Shown: positions 42,716 to 55,590 of the stretch, piece by piece
How the letters are laid out: the number at the start of each line of letters is the position of its first letter
How positions within the stretch are numbered: position 1 is the stretch's first letter
From: Carettochelys insculpta
Taxonomy: Eukaryota > Chordata > Testudines > Carettochelyidae
DNA length: 64,000 nt
NCBI RefSeq assembly: GCF_033958435.1
Contig: NC_134137.1
Coordinates: forward strand, 227,767,501-227,831,500
Reading direction: 5' to 3'
The notes under the pieces: model-generated
Told to the model about the DNA's origin: nothing
Seen by the model: the letters and a program-made list of their open reading frames with translations, nothing else
The model's database searches: none
Made by a program: the position numbers and the translations under genes

Positions 42716-45700
42716 AGGGCATGCTGGGAAGAGTTGTCCCTTCCCAACTCCAAGCAGGGAGCTGGTCAAGGAATTAAAGCTCTCAGGGTGCCTTTGGTTC
42801 ACCTATCATATCCTGCAGGGTTCCCCTGCACAGTGCAGCTGAGAGAGAAACTGAATATGGGAGGTGTGTGTTTGCACCCTTTGCATGCATGCGCACATGC
42901 ATGGGCCTGCAGGGTTTACTGCCTTGTACACTTGGGCAGGCAGTCTGGGTAAGTATGTGCAATGGTAATACAATGGGCCAAATATGCATGCACACAAGTG
43001 ATTTACTAACTGCACTAGTGTTATGCCAGCATCATTTGTGTCAGTTAGAGTTTGTTGTGTAGGCACAGCCCTAGTAAGTGCAAGAGATGAAAATGCAGTC
43101 AGTGGCCAGTGTCTTGTCTACAATGAAGGCTGCCACCAATGGAGCTGCTCCAGTGGCAGTGCAGTGGTAGAGTATTTTATTTATGCAATGGCTCAGTGCA
43201 GATAACACTTTATGATGGACCTCTTTTTCTGCTTCCCTTAATGTCTCAAATAAGCATTCTCTGATTCTTACTAGTGTCCAGGCACCATCTTATGAAAATA
43301 CAAGTTGTCTTCAGCAGAATTATTAAAAATAAACCTCTCAGAAATTAAAAACTATTCAGCCTTAGCTGTATCTATCAGTTTATCTTGTTGAATTGCTGAA
43401 TAGTCATTTTTCCTCAGTTTTAAAATCAGTTGTTCTTCACACCGTCTACTAGGTTATTTAAAACAGTGTGAAACAGTATTATTTGACAAAGGGTCTTTTT
43501 CAGTTTGGGAGCTGCTCAGGAAAGGAAGAGTTTCTGCAATGGCTACACCTTGCACTGTTGTGTGATTCACAAAGATACAAATAAATGTGTGTGTGTAATT
43601 TGTGTTAACATTGCCCATACAGCTGGTCAGAACATTTTGATTAATGTTTTATGTCGACATGTACAGTTTTGCCAAAGCCAAAATGTTTCACTGAGGTGTA
43701 ATGATTTTGACTGAGCTTTTGCTGAGAAGATTTCCAAAATCCAGAGTGGACTCTTTTTGGTCAGTTCCACAGAGAGGAATAAAAAAGCCTTGATCTTTAT
43801 TATCAGAAAACAGCCCATTTTGATGTAATCCCATTTTATGAAAATGTTTGAAAGGTTTTGCTTTCATTCCAGTGCAGAACAAAAACAAACTTTGAAACCT
43901 CAACAGTGATTGCGAAGTTATTCTTTAGCTACCTGTAATTGCCAGTTGGAGGGATCAAAGGTTACTGATTTTTTTCAAGGTTTTGGGTTTTCTCCAAAAC
44001 AAAAACAAGGGTCCCCCCACCAAACCTCATGTTTATCAGTCACAACAAGTTGTTGGGTTTCTAAATGTCACAGCATGTTCAAACACTTCATAATCTCAGT
44101 AATGTTATGTCAGAGCATGCTATCTATATCTGTTGTTTCTCATCACCCACAGTAAGAAATATGTTGTATTTGTCATAGGATTTCCACTTTTTTTTTTCCT
44201 GAGACAAGAATGAAACAACTGGTTTCAGTCCTTTTTCACAAAATCCTCTATATTTTCAAATTGCTTGTTGGCTGGATTTGAAGTGCAACAAATGTTATAA
44301 GGTGTGTGCAGGCACTGCCACGTGAAGCTCAGCAGAGCCTTTGGCCCATAGCAATTACAAATTACAAGTTCAGTATTCTAAATCAATGCGACATTTTGAC
44401 ATGGGTGTGTCTGAGTCTTGTATTTCATGTAACTCTTATTTAAATATATTGAAATGGGTTTTTACCAGGTAAATCTGAGCCTACCAATGCAGGTTTAATA
44501 CTGTTTTATTATCAGTGCTTTAGCAGCCTGGAGTAAACTGCATTGCTCCACTATCAGGGTTTTTTCAGGTTAAACCAGTTACACTTAAAAGGGTACATCA
44601 CTACCACATTTGGTGAGTACTTTTAAAAATAATTTTAAGCTTACTGAATTTCTTTCCATTGTTTCATTTTTGTGTGACCTCCCAAAGCCCCTACTTTGCT
44701 CTATTATGCAACCTCTATTAATATTGTAAAGAATAATATGAGAAACCATAGTATTAAACCACGGAAAAATAAGCAACCCACCCTTAATATTAAGTCATTT
44801 GATATTTTAAAACTAAAATTATTTTTACACTGTCCCTGGGCTATTCAAGCACATGGCAGCTCTAAACAGAATCTGAGTCAGTGATTTAGGGTAATTTTTT
44901 CTGTCATATTAACTCTGGGCATCAAGCCAATAAATCAGAAATACTATTGAGATTACCTCATTATGCAGTACATGAGTAAGAAGAAAAAAGAATACAGATT
45001 GCAAAGAAACAAGAAAGATTAATCACAAACTCCCCATCTGATGAAACGTGGCAAATGGAGAACAGCTGGTCTCTAATAAATCCGCTTAATATTAATTGAT
45101 GGAAACTAATAAAAAAAACAGAATTTTTGACCTTAAGTCAATACCAATATTCTACTCAATCTGTAACCAGAAAGGTCATTTAAAAATTATATTTTCAATA
45201 GTGGTTTCACTTGGACTACAACTCACTACATTAGGAATTCACAATATACCTTTTATATAATAGCAGCTGTATGTGCAGCAACTCTTCCAGAAAAAAATGT
45301 CATTTGCGTTTTTAGTCTGCTTTTTCAGCAGCATAATGATTAGGGAAAGGAAGAATCATTCAGTAAAGACCAACTTGAAACTCTTATCTTTGAACTTGTA
45401 TCAAACCTAACTTTTGAGGCTGGAAAGTATTTGTGAACCATACAAGGAAAATGCACTTTCTAGTGTGGGTTGAAATACTGCAAGAGACTCATCATCTTCC
45501 ATTCTCTGGTGCAACCACAATCAGGAACATGCAGGAAATATTTCAAGAAACACTCCTGTTTTTCTGAGATTTCTAGCCCAATCTTCTGCTGCGTGTGTAT
45601 TTCAGCCTCATTTGAGTTCTAGGAAACAGTAGAATAGCTATTTCTTTTTCTCAGCATTGTCCATTAGTGTCACAAGGATTTTATAATAGCTACTTGAACC

Positions 45701-47149
45701 AATAGATAGAGAAAAAGCCTATAACTTTTCTCTCCCTTCTCCAACCCCCAAAAAAAGAGGAAGGCTGCAATCTAGCCTGTTTCTTTGCCTGTTCCTCTTT
45801 CAGTTGTTTGGCAAATTTACCACTCTCATAAGTGCTTAAACTAAAGTTGATTTTAACCATTATTTCTTAAGTGGTTCTCTCAGCAAAATCTGAATTGATC
45901 CCTCAGCTTGAGTGGCTTACTAGTACACTATTCAAATCACATAAGGTTATTGATCTACTTGACTATTGCCATTATGGCTTTCAGACTTGCTTCTGGTGCT
46001 GTGACTGCACTGATGATGCTAGCTGATGACCATCTCCTGGAGAAAGTAAAGTTCAAGTGCCCATGGTAGGACTATTATACCTGCTGTCTCTGCTATTGGT
46101 GATGTCAATGGAAAAATTACAAGTGATCTTATTGTAGACGGCACAGTATACAACTGAACCGAGACTAACGGAGCCAGATATCATTTTTTGCCCCAGGATA
46201 GTAAATTGGTCACAAAAATAACACTTTCTTTACTAGCTGAATTTTTCACACCAAACATGCCTGTCATTTTTCTATGGATCCTTGTGTCCCACTAGGGAGT
46301 GTTATCTCTCTCTTCCTCTGTTACTTATCCTCACTGAAATTCTCATTCAAATTCTTAATCTAAATGCTACAGTGAGTGAGGTAAAAGACCTGGATAGCTA
46401 GGGTATAATGTCTGTTTCTGTGATGCTCATCACTGTAGTAAGCATCACAAATGTTAACTAAAATTTGTATAGTAAAGCTTATGTGCACTCACTGGTGGAC
46501 TCTGCTCTTTACCTCTCTGTTCTGTTTTTCTGTTGCTGCCACTGTTTTTCTTTTTTCTCTTCAATTGTTAGTAGAGAGGACTTTGCAAAAAGATTAATCT
46601 TGAAGCATGTTCTGATTGTGCTCCTGTTCACTCTTATCTGTTAGCTCACTCCTCAGTTACGCATCTTTGATGGTGATTACTTTATTACTGGCTCTTGAAA
46701 GATTGGTTCAGGTCTTTTACTCTCAGCTGCAGTGTCTTAGACTTAGGACATTAAATTGGCATCAGAGGCAAATTTGGAATCAATGGAAGGTCTGATGCTT
46801 TCTCTGAAGCTGTTCCTATTAGGCAAGTGGAATGCTGTTCTCACCTGAAGTGGAGTTCTTTGTTGTCTCAATCATTCATCCTAGATGCAGTTGTAAGGAG
46901 TGTGCCAGCAAGAACTCAATGCTGCTGAAGGCTGGGAGGAATGTGTCTGCCAGAGATCATTTGCGTGAGAATGCAAAGATGTGCGTATGTGATGCCTTGC
47001 AAACAAAGACTGATGGGTAGCCAGGAAGCAATGAGGTTTTGTCTATTGTAAACACATTGTTGTAAAATCGCAATTTATGCTAACACTCAGTATTGTGAAA
47101 TTGTGAAGAATTGTGAAATCTCACCAATGCTCCAAGTCATTGTGGGGGA
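42716..47149. other. Unassigned AT-rich DNA
   Basis: No supported gene or repeat. Short tracts of T or A occur. Could be ordinary host non-coding sequence. Confidence 0.4.
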
Positions 47150-48250
47150 CAGGGCAGTCGTCATAACTGCATAAGACATGGATTACACCAGGCTCCCTGG
47201 TTTAAAACATTGTGAGCAGAAGGGGAGGGATATGGGTTGAACCAGCTAGGTGAGTGCCTGGGCCCTGCCTAAGCCTTGGCCATATAGCTGTAAGCCTGAT
47301 ATGACTAGCCCTCCCCACCTGTTAAAAGATAGAGCTGTATACTAGTGGTTTTTTTGAGACTCCACTTTGGTAGATATTAAGAGCTGAAATCACAGGGTGG
47401 CAGCTGAGGCCACTAAGAGCTGAAATCACAGGGTTTGCCTCAGGCCAAGCCCACAGCGGATGGATGGATGGTGCAACTTGTGGATGGCCAGTAGGAGCAG
47501 CAGCAGATGGCGTGACCAGTGGATGGCTGGTAGGAAGAGCAGCTGTGGCTGGATGGCACGTCTGGCGGTTGGCTGGTAGGAGGAGCAGTGGATGGCGTGA
47601 CTGGCAGATGGCTGGTAGGAGGACCAGTGGCCGGCCGGTAACAGCAGCAGTGGGCAGTGTGACCAGGGGGTGGCCAATAGGAGAAGCAGCGGTGAATGGA
47701 AGGTAGGAGGAGCAGCTGACGGTGCGACTGGTGGATGGCTGGTAGGAGCAAGCAGAACCCCGGACCAGCACAAAGGTGGCACTCTTTCAGGTTCCATGAG
47801 GGAATGCATCAGCATGAGGTATCAGTGCCCGCACGGACTGGACCAAGTTGTAAGTGGGACATTTGAATTGGTGGTACAGAGAAAGTTGGGTGTGTGGACT
47901 GGCTGTTTGCTGTATTGGACTGGTGAGTCTGAGAGGCCAAGGACGTTGCTCAGTGCATTTGAACTGGGACAGTTACTTGAGGACTGGTTATGAACTCTGG
48001 GTGTGGTGTTTTTCCGAGCTTATGCTAATCGACCTTTCTGCCTTTTATTAAGTGTTCTTTTTTACATTCGGACTCTGTACTTGTAAGTGGGGAAGCATTG
48101 CCGCTCCAAAGCGCCCAGGGGTGTGTGAATTTCCCAGGCTACTGGGTGGGGGCTTCAGCCAGTTCTGTGTGAGATGGATGAAAAGGAACCCCTAGATGTT
48201 GAATCCAGCCCTGGTTGTTGCCAACTCCTTCCGGCAGAAGGGTTACACAG
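47150..48250 (+). repeat. Solo-LTR-like element
   Basis: The 3' part (TAAGTGGGGAAGCATTGCCG, CTGGGTGGGGGCTTCAGCC, GAACCCCTAGATGTTGAATC, GCAGAAGGGTTACACA) resembles the end of a turtle LTR. A TG-start and CA-end pair with a target duplication could not be fixed, so the boundaries are uncertain. No internal retroviral genes flank it. Confidence 0.45.
47455..47765. repeat. Degenerate minisatellite, about 38-bp units
   Basis: GTGGATGGCTGGTAGGAGGA and close variants recur about eight times with GGCGTGACTG or GGTGCGACTG linkers, giving units of about 35-40 bases inside the LTR-like block. Serine- and proline-rich frames on the minus strand are by-products of this repeat. Confidence 0.75.
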
Positions 48251-48462
48251 TGATTATAATAGTTCAGGTCATTGGTGGTGTTGGTCATAATCTGTATTTT
48301 GATTGTTCTTACACTTTCCCCTCTCCTTCCCAATCAGGGCATAGTTGAACTCAGCGCTATATCATCTTATAAAAAAGAGATAGTCAATACCTCCAAAATC
48401 TTATTATCTAATTAAAGCTCACGTGACAATGATGTGCATCATTGTAGCTACATTGTCTGGGG

Positions 48463-49666
48463 CAGGAATTCCCTATTTTATTTGGCCATGAAACCCTTTT
48501 AAACTAGAAAGAATTTTGTGGAACCCCCTAATAAGAGTCACATTTATGGAGCTGGAAAAGTAGACCACAAATAAGTAAGGATAATAATAAACAAATGCTA
48601 AATAAGGTCATGAGGTCAACATTTAGTTTAATTGCACATATTTAAAAACAAAAATCATATGCAATGTGTACAAAAAATAAAGCTTAAAAACCAATATGTA
48701 CTATATTGACAATTTTCAGTTCAAAGAGTGGCTTTCTTTTTTGCAAATGCTTTTTGTATTTGGTTTAATACTGGAAGGTTGCATTCCCATATCTAGCATG
48801 GCATTCAGTCAATTTCTGTATTTTGTTTTGTTGCTGTGTCATTCAACCCAGTTTTGCACAAGTATGTGCTGGTGAAGGGCAACAACTGACGAACTGACTG
48901 ATAAAGTTGAATATTCTTGACGTAAGCCACCCCAAAATGATTCACACTCCCTGAGAGTCAGTATGGTGATTTATGGTAGTATATAACAAGTGATTGCACC
49001 ACTGACCCTGTGCACAGCGCTGAGTAGTGACGTCATAATCTCCACTCTCTGGCTAAGATAGCATTACACAGGGACACTTACTGTAGCAAACACAAAGGAA
49101 AATTATTTTTAATAAAATTCATAAATGTTTAAATATTAACTATTATCTTTTATGTAATAAAATGTAATTGTAATGGAATTTTCTTGTGGAATCCTTATTT
49201 TTGCTTCACGGAACCCCAGGGTTCCACAGAACACCATGGCTGGGTTTACACTACAGAGTTTTGTCAACAAAAGTGGCCTTCTGTCAGCAAAATGAGGGAG
49301 CATCCACACTTACAAATGTGTTCTGTCAAATCTGTCAACAGAATGTAGCACTTTTCCCGATAGACTTCTGTCATGACCATATGAGGCATAGCACCTCTTT
49401 CAACAGATTCTGTTGACAAAAAAAACAGTGTAGATGCTCCAGGTGGCCCTCTGTTGACAGAGAGGGCTTCTGATTCTGTTTGCAGAGCGTCTGGTTGGCT
49501 GTTCTGTCGACAGAGGGCTGGGCAGTCTGGCCACTCTATGTTGGTAGAGGGCATCAAAGGGGGAGCCTCTGTTAAGTGTGGATGCACTCTGTCAACAGAA
49601 GTTTTGTCAAGAAATATCTGTCAACAGAATGCTGAAGTGTAGATGCAGCCCATTTGGGAAACACTG
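48463..49666. mobile_element. hAT-like element hosting a MITE
   Basis: Left end CAGGAATTCCCTATTTTATT and right end CATTTGGGAAACACTG are inverse hAT-type ends. The interior has the GTGGAACCCCCTAATAAG and TGGAATCCTTATTTTTGCTT segments seen in turtle non-autonomous hATs. Flanking 8-mers (GTCTGGGG, CTGTGGGA) are only partly alike. Confidence 0.5.
49238..49650. mobile_element. Palindromic MITE nested in the hAT-like element
   Basis: Begins GGCTGGGTTTACACTACAGA and ends GAAGTGTAGATGCAGCC, the imperfect inverse. The interior is rich in repeated TCTGTCAACAGA-like steps, so the whole unit can fold on itself. CAT lies on both sides and may be a 3-base target duplication. Confidence 0.65.
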
Positions 49667-50136
49667 CTGTGGGAGAAACTAGAGTAATACCCTGTTAAGC
49701 TTGAGATAAGATAAGATATTGGTGTCTGCTGCTCTTGGCAAGTTATTTTCATGGCGTGTGGGGAAACAAGAGAGCGATCATCTCCTTTGGGTGCTGGCCT
49801 TTTGGATCCCCTGTTGTGCCCTGTGCAATAACGTTGGATTGCTGCTCCTGCAATCCAGTAGTGTTTTTGAGGATCGGACTGGTGTGGTCATGGTTTTGAA
49901 CATATGGGAAATTAGACATACTGTTATTTGTGGAGCTACAGCATAATGAAGTGAAAAAAAGGTCATAGCTGAATTTAGAAGAAGTGGAAGACTGGGGCAG
50001 TGGTGCATGCCTTATGGTGTGGGATGCACTTACAAAATGTGTATCTTAACCTTTGTTTTTTCTAAATACTAAATCCAGTTGGGTTTTTTTAAAAGGAGAT
50101 GTTTGAAATTTGCAGTCTCCAAGCTTATGGATTTAC
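49667..50136. other. Unassigned DNA
   Basis: No supported feature. Confidence 0.4.
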
Positions 50137-50144
50137 TCTAATAC

Positions 50145-51204
50145 ATGGTTTCCCAAACTGGGGGGTGTGAAGAAATTCCAGGGAGGGGCATGAGGCCCCC
50201 CACCCATCACTCCCTCCACCTGAAGAAAGAGCCTTTGCTTCCAGCTCTCAGCTTCTGCCATTCTACGTGGGTGACCTGCTGCAGCCACTGTAAAAAGTGG
50301 ACAGCTGGCGAAGACATATGGAGCTAGCTGCCACCTACAAAGATGAGTGAGTGTGGTTTGTCGGGGTGGGGGGTAGGAGGAGAATGGGGCTAGATGGGGG
50401 ACTGGGTGTGCCTGACTTGGGTGAGGGGGATGGAGATGGGGTAAGAATGGGGAGCCGGTGTTTTTGTGGGATGGGAGGGCTCAGGCGGGAGGTTTGCAGG
50501 GCTCGGGTGGCCGGCCAGCTTGTGGGACTCATGCTGCTTGAGCAGCTGGCCCCAGCATCGCAGGGTTCTGGTGGCTCAGGTTGGCGGCTGGCCTCGGCAG
50601 TGTGTGGCTCGGGTGGCTCAGGCTGGCGGGCATGTGGCTGGCCCCCACAACGTGGAGCTTGCATGGTTGGCCTCCGCAGTGTGAGGCTTGGCCGGCTCAG
50701 GATGGCAGGCAGGTGGCTGGCCCTGGCAGCATGGGACTTGGGTGGACAGCTTGGGCAGCTGGCCTGCAACTGGGACAGGCAGATGGTCCCAGCAGTGCAG
50801 GGCTCAGGCAGCTGGTGGGTGAGCAGACAACTGGCTCAGGTGGGTGGTTGGGTGGGTGGCTGGCTGGCCCCAGTCATGTGGGGCTCGGGTGGGTGGCGTG
50901 GGTAGCGCAGGTCTCAGGTAGGCAGGTGGCTGTTACAGTCAGTTCTGGTGGCTGGCATGAGGCTCAGGTAGCAGCTGGCCACCTGGGGCTGCACCAGGCA
51001 CCTTCAGGGGGCCAAAGAAAACTATTTGTGTGTATTTTTAATTATCAGTAGCATTTTATATGAAATTTTTGTGTTTATTTTAAATTACAGATTAAATATT
51101 TTGTTAAATGGATGCTTGGATGATGGTAAGGAAGAGGTGGGGGGGTGAAGCTTTCTCAAAAATCAAAAGCGGGGGTTTGATGCCGAAAAGTTTGGGAACC
51201 ACTG
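50145..51204. mobile_element. hAT-like non-autonomous element with GC-rich tandem core
   Basis: Ends CATGGTTTCCCAAACTGGGG and AAAAGTTTGGGAACCACTG are inverted. CTCTAATA (50137-50144) and CTGTAATA (51205-51212) form a 7/8 matching duplication. The middle (about 50460-50990) consists of GC-rich degenerate repeats of the GGCTCGGGTGGCTCAGGCTGG type. Long open frames here follow from the repeat composition and are not credited as genes. Confidence 0.8.
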
Positions 51205-51212
51205 CTGTAATA

Positions 51213-51643
51213 AGACACCCCACCTTGTATGTTCAACTTCACATTCTGTGATTTGTAGTCCTGTTTTAATCTGCAGTAGTTAATTTATAATCAATTTATA
51301 TTCACACATTTGTAAATGCTAGTCTAGTCACTCTGATTGTTCTTTGGGGGGGCAAACCACCAGCATTTGTGTCTTAGAACAAATGGTTGAGGAAAGGCTG
51401 AATTGTCTTTTGCCATCATATTAGCTGAAAATTGGAAGCTTACTCGAGATAACATAAGTTAAAATACGATCATAAACGGAAGTCCTTAGATACTGATCTT
51501 TGCACTGTGGAGTTGTGGAATAATTTCATCTGCCTAGCACTCCCACAAGAACTTCTGAAGAAAGGCCTGGGTTATTTTATCCAAGATCTCTTTTAGTGAA
51601 AAAACAAGAGACTGAAAACATGCAGATGCAGATGTTTGCCTTC
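51213..51643. other. Unassigned DNA
   Basis: No supported feature. Confidence 0.4.
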
Positions 51644-51651
51644 CTCTAAAG
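51644..51651. repeat. 8-bp target duplication, left
   Basis: CTCTAAAG matches 52203-52210 exactly. Confidence 0.85.
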
Positions 51652-52202
51652 CAGGGGTGGCCAACCTGTGGCTCTTGAGCTGCATGTGGCTCTTTGAGCA
51701 ATTAAACCTGGCTCCTGTTTGTTGCTGCACACTGGGAGTGCTTACTGCTGCTCTGCACACATGCCCCAGCATTTGGTGGGAAAAGTGTATGGGGGCGGTG
51801 GCTCCCGTGAGTTGCCAGCACTGAGTTTGAGCAGAGGACTGGAGGTGCCAGGCTGTACAGGAGAGGGAGAAATTGAGTTAGAGGTGGGGGAGGGACTGAG
51901 TGATGCCTGGCTCTGGGGGAAGGGTAGGGAATTGGGTTACAGTAGGGAGGTGGGGATGCCTGGCTCTGGAGAGGGGGCAGGGGATTGAGTTATATCAGGG
52001 AGCTGGGGGTGCCTGGTTCTGGAGGAGGGGAGAAGGCAGCTGGGTTAGAGTGGGGGACTGGGGATGCCTGGCTCTGGGGGATGTGAGTATTGAGCCATGT
52101 GTTAGATATCTATCTATAGACAGGTAGATAAAATAAATATATAATACCTTGCTCTTTGCACTCTATCCGTGGCTCTTCATCCCTAAGTGGCTGGCCACCC
52201 TG
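51652..52202. mobile_element. hAT non-autonomous element with perfect 8-bp duplication
   Basis: 551 bases long. Left end CAGGGGTGGCCAACCTGTGG, right end CCACTTAGGG complement reading AGTGGCTGGCCACCCTG. Terminal inverted repeats of about 17 bases and exact CTCTAAAG duplications are diagnostic of hAT transposition. The interior contains GGGGATGCCTGGCTCTGG-type tandem repeats of about 57 bases (51890-52085). No transposase. Confidence 0.92.
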
Positions 52203-52210
52203 CTCTAAAG
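52203..52210. repeat. 8-bp target duplication, right
   Basis: CTCTAAAG, exact match to 51644-51651. Confidence 0.85.
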
Positions 52211-52431
52211 CATCAGCTATTTTCCCTTCAGCAGGCAGGGCAACTGATTGGATGCATCCAGACTGATTTGACAAATTGCATGTTCATGTGCACGTGCATA
52301 AAGTTATTTACAATAGAAATGTTTTTCACAGTGATCAAATACTATTAAAATACATTTTTAGGTACTGCTTGGTTTTGTCTAAACAATGGTTTGTTTTTTC
52401 TGTGACCATCTAACCTTATTACATCTCTCAA

Positions 52432-52690
52432 GCTGTATCTAGACTATGGTTGCTATTTCGGGATACAAAATAGCTCAAAATAGCTCTGCTATTTTGACTG
52501 TGGTGTTTTTACTGCTACCCCTTGTTGTGAGAGGGGTAGTGGGACATTCAAAATGGGTGCTTATTTTGAACTTCGGTGCTGTCCAAATAGCACCAAGTTC
52601 AAAATAAGTTACCTCAAAATTACTTACGCAGTTTGAATTGTGCAAATTTTGTAAGTTATTTCGAGTTAGGGCTACAGTCTAGACATAGCC
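52432..52690. mobile_element. MITE, 259 bases
   Basis: GCTGTATCTAGACTATGGTT at the left and ACAGTCTAGACATAGCC at the right are inverted ends. Internal palindromic AAATAGCTC and AAGTTCAAAATAAG steps allow folding. Non-coding. Confidence 0.75.
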
Positions 52691-54429
52691 ACAGAGACTG
52701 AATAGTGTCAGATTTGTGACTTCAGTGAAATTCCCAATTCAACAGATTAATGTCACAAATACAGAATTATGGTTAGAAATTGGGAGAAGGAGAAACTGGT
52801 TTAAAATGAAGTGGTTTAAAATGTTCTTGTGCGAATCCAAATATCTGTTAAGAGAATATTGAAAATAAGTAGACAAATATTTTCTTTTTAGTAAAAATAT
52901 ACCATCTTTTAGAAGCTTGTTCAGAATGCATGGGTAACTAGTACTTTTTGAAAAACATTAAAATTGTTCACAGGTGGATATCCAAAAATATTGTCACTTT
53001 TGAAAACCTTGGTACAAGTTTTGCAACAGATTATGTAATACTTAGGAAGTTCTTCTCACATCTCTTACATTTTCACATGGAGGTTTCAAAGTCTAACAAA
53101 ATAATATTTTTAACTTCTTGTCAGGCTCCTCATTCACATTTTGAGCTTTTTTTAGCTCAAGTATGTCAAGTCAAGCGCATAGTAGAAGAGGCGTTTATAC
53201 CTGATAAGTTTTGAAAGCAGCACTAGGTACCAAGTCAGTTGACAGGATTAAATAAGTTAAGAATTTATGTCACTATCCTCCTGTAACTTAGCATAAACAG
53301 GTATGCATAATCTTCAGAAACATTTTTAAGAAATCAAGCGAATTTTTCCTAACACATAGCAAAACAAAAATTGTTACTTTTATTTTTTTCCAAAGAGCGC
53401 TATTTTGTGAATACCAATATTTCAATCACATATCACACTTACATAAATGTTGGAAATTGTAATGGCTGATGTCAAAGATATGTTTGGATTGATGATAAAA
53501 TTTTGTGTGAGAATTCTGTTTTACTGTACCTCTTACATGCAGACTTCTTTTTCTATACACAATAAATGTACAAATGTTAGAGGGTACTTATACTAAGCTT
53601 TTTTTGCAAATAAAATGTGTACTGCCTATCAGTAAGCTATGGCTATCTTCTGCCTATTAGAGTGAAATGTTGTTGGGAGAAAATACATATTTAGAATTTA
53701 GAAAATGAATGGCTTCATGCCACATTTTTTATTTTTTTGGTAATTGGCTATATTTTTGTGTTTGTTTTCTTTGTCTTTCTGCCTTTCTGGACTATGTGGC
53801 TGGTAGTTCTATCTTGAAAGTACCCCAAAATACTTTGAATATTCAAGTCTTTATAACAAAAAAAAAAAACATACTAGCCCAGTGGAAAGGTATTAGCTCT
53901 TTCAATGTGTCCATTATACTTTGGACTTATTTTGCTGGATTTATGTTATAGTATCCCAAGAGTTTTAAGTCCCAGAGTTTAGACTTAAGTAATTTACAAG
54001 AGAGGTCTGTGGACAAAATAAAGATGAAAGCTTTGATGTAAAGTGAAATGACTAGCTGGAAGAGTGACTAATTTAGCAAATACATTATTTGGTGCTTATA
54101 GAATAGCTAATTTTTTAATATGGTATGCTACTTCCACTGTAGATCGGGTTCAGGGAGAACATTCATATTTATAATGTTAGCATTTGATGTGCTTGCAAAG
54201 AACCCATTCATACAGTTTAGTTGACTCTTGGCATGCTGCTTCTTCTGACAGTTCATCTGTATGTGGTGTTCAGAAACCACATAAGAGTCTGACAGAGGTT
54301 TTCTTCCTTTTATATCTTGAATTCTAATTGGTCAACATTGTTTAATATAAACTTCTCCATAACATACCAACCTGTTCCAAATTGCTCTTGCAAAAGCCTC
54401 TGAAAGATAAAGTTCTGCACACTGTGTGG
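52691..54429. other. Unassigned AT-rich DNA
   Basis: No supported feature. Possible host non-coding sequence. Confidence 0.4.
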
Positions 54430-54930
54430 AGCCTGACTAGAGCTGGGTGGCTTAAGATATTTCATTTTGTGGATGATTTTTCTATTTTGAAATTTGGCTT
54501 TGCTCTAATTCTGAACAAAATTTGTGTCAGGAGCAGTCTTCCTAACAGGCTGTGATGGAGCCACAGACCTTGGAAATCCTTGTGTCCCTAGCCATGGGAC
54601 AGTTCCCATAGTAGACTGCCCGAGAGCCAAGGACACAGTGAGCCTAAGCTTCCTAGCAGTCCACCAGAGAAGCCAATGAGCTTTCCATTTTCTGGTGGGC
54701 CATCAAGTGGACTGTTTTAGGACTGGAGCCTCAGGGCTTTCAACATTCAGGCTCCAGAGCAGCCCTGCTTTGTGGATTGCCTCAGGGCCACACTTTAAAT
54801 CTCTCTGATTTCTGGAGGAATCTTGTCAAAACTGAAATGTGTCTGCAGAACAATTCAGTTTTGATAAATTGACAAATTCCAATTAAAAACTTTCATTAAC
54901 GTTTTCCTGACCTACTATCTAATTCTGGCT
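54430..54930. repeat. Possible DNA-transposon relic
   Basis: Left CTGACTAGAGCTGGGTGGCT with ATTTTGAAATTTGG steps and right GTTTTCCTGACCTACT are loosely inverse. The class is uncertain. Confidence 0.3.
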
Positions 54931-55329
54931 ACACAACTGCACTGGTGGAAAGAGAAGACAAGCTTTACACACCTCTTGGACACACATAGGATAGTTCACC
55001 CAGTCTTGTTTGTGGTCCTGTGTAGAGGAAATTTATAGAACAACATGCACAGGTAGATTTCAACAGGAACTGAACACATGCATACAACTACTGATTGTTT
55101 GAAAGTGAATGACAGTAGGTGTGATGAAATGTAACACTTACTAAATTTGAACTTATTTTCTAGAGTACTGAGCAGATTTATGAAGTATGGTTATGTATAG
55201 AGCATGACACTTAATACATCGGGAAGTCAGTTTCCCTGGAAATTCTTAGCCCAAGACTCAGCACCAATGTGGTTAATACAATGAGACAGTCATGGGTACA
55301 CGAATGCACCATTTGCAATGAAGCAGACA
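54931..55329. other. Unassigned DNA
   Basis: No supported feature. Confidence 0.4.
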
Positions 55330-55590
55330 AAAGTATAATACAGTCCAATGGCTGGAGGTTAAGGAGACTCAAAATAATGTGTACATTTTTAAGAAGTGAG
55401 AGTAATTAACCTTTGGAACATGGTAGATTCTCTAGCAGTAGCAATTTTGAAATAAAGGTTGGATGTTTTTCTAAAACATATACTGTAATGTACATGAATT
55501 ACTTCAAGGAAGTCCTGTAGCCTGTTTTATAGTGGAGGTCAGATTAGAAGATCACAATGGTCCTTTCTGCCCTTGCAGTCTTTTAATCAA
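55330..55590 (+). repeat. Old CR1 3' fragment
   Basis: TTAACCTTTGGAACATGGTA, GTAGCCTGTTTTATAGTGGA and GGTCAGATTAGAAGATCACA, ending AATGGTCCTTTCTGCCC, is the classic 3' end of an old amniote CR1. Confidence 0.75.

Noticed and set aside
47322..47815. Long Ser/Pro/His-rich open frames on the minus strand
   Set aside because: They coincide with the minisatellite in the LTR-like block; three overlapping frames with the same composition are a repeat artefact.
50335..51051. Open frames of 144-184 codons on both strands
   Set aside because: They lie in the GC-rich tandem core of a hAT-like element. Frames on both strands show composition effects, not coding.
53709..53951. Hydrophobic 80-codon frame resembling a membrane peptide
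   Set aside because: Rich in Phe, Cys and Leu because of T-rich sequence; no start context or family support.
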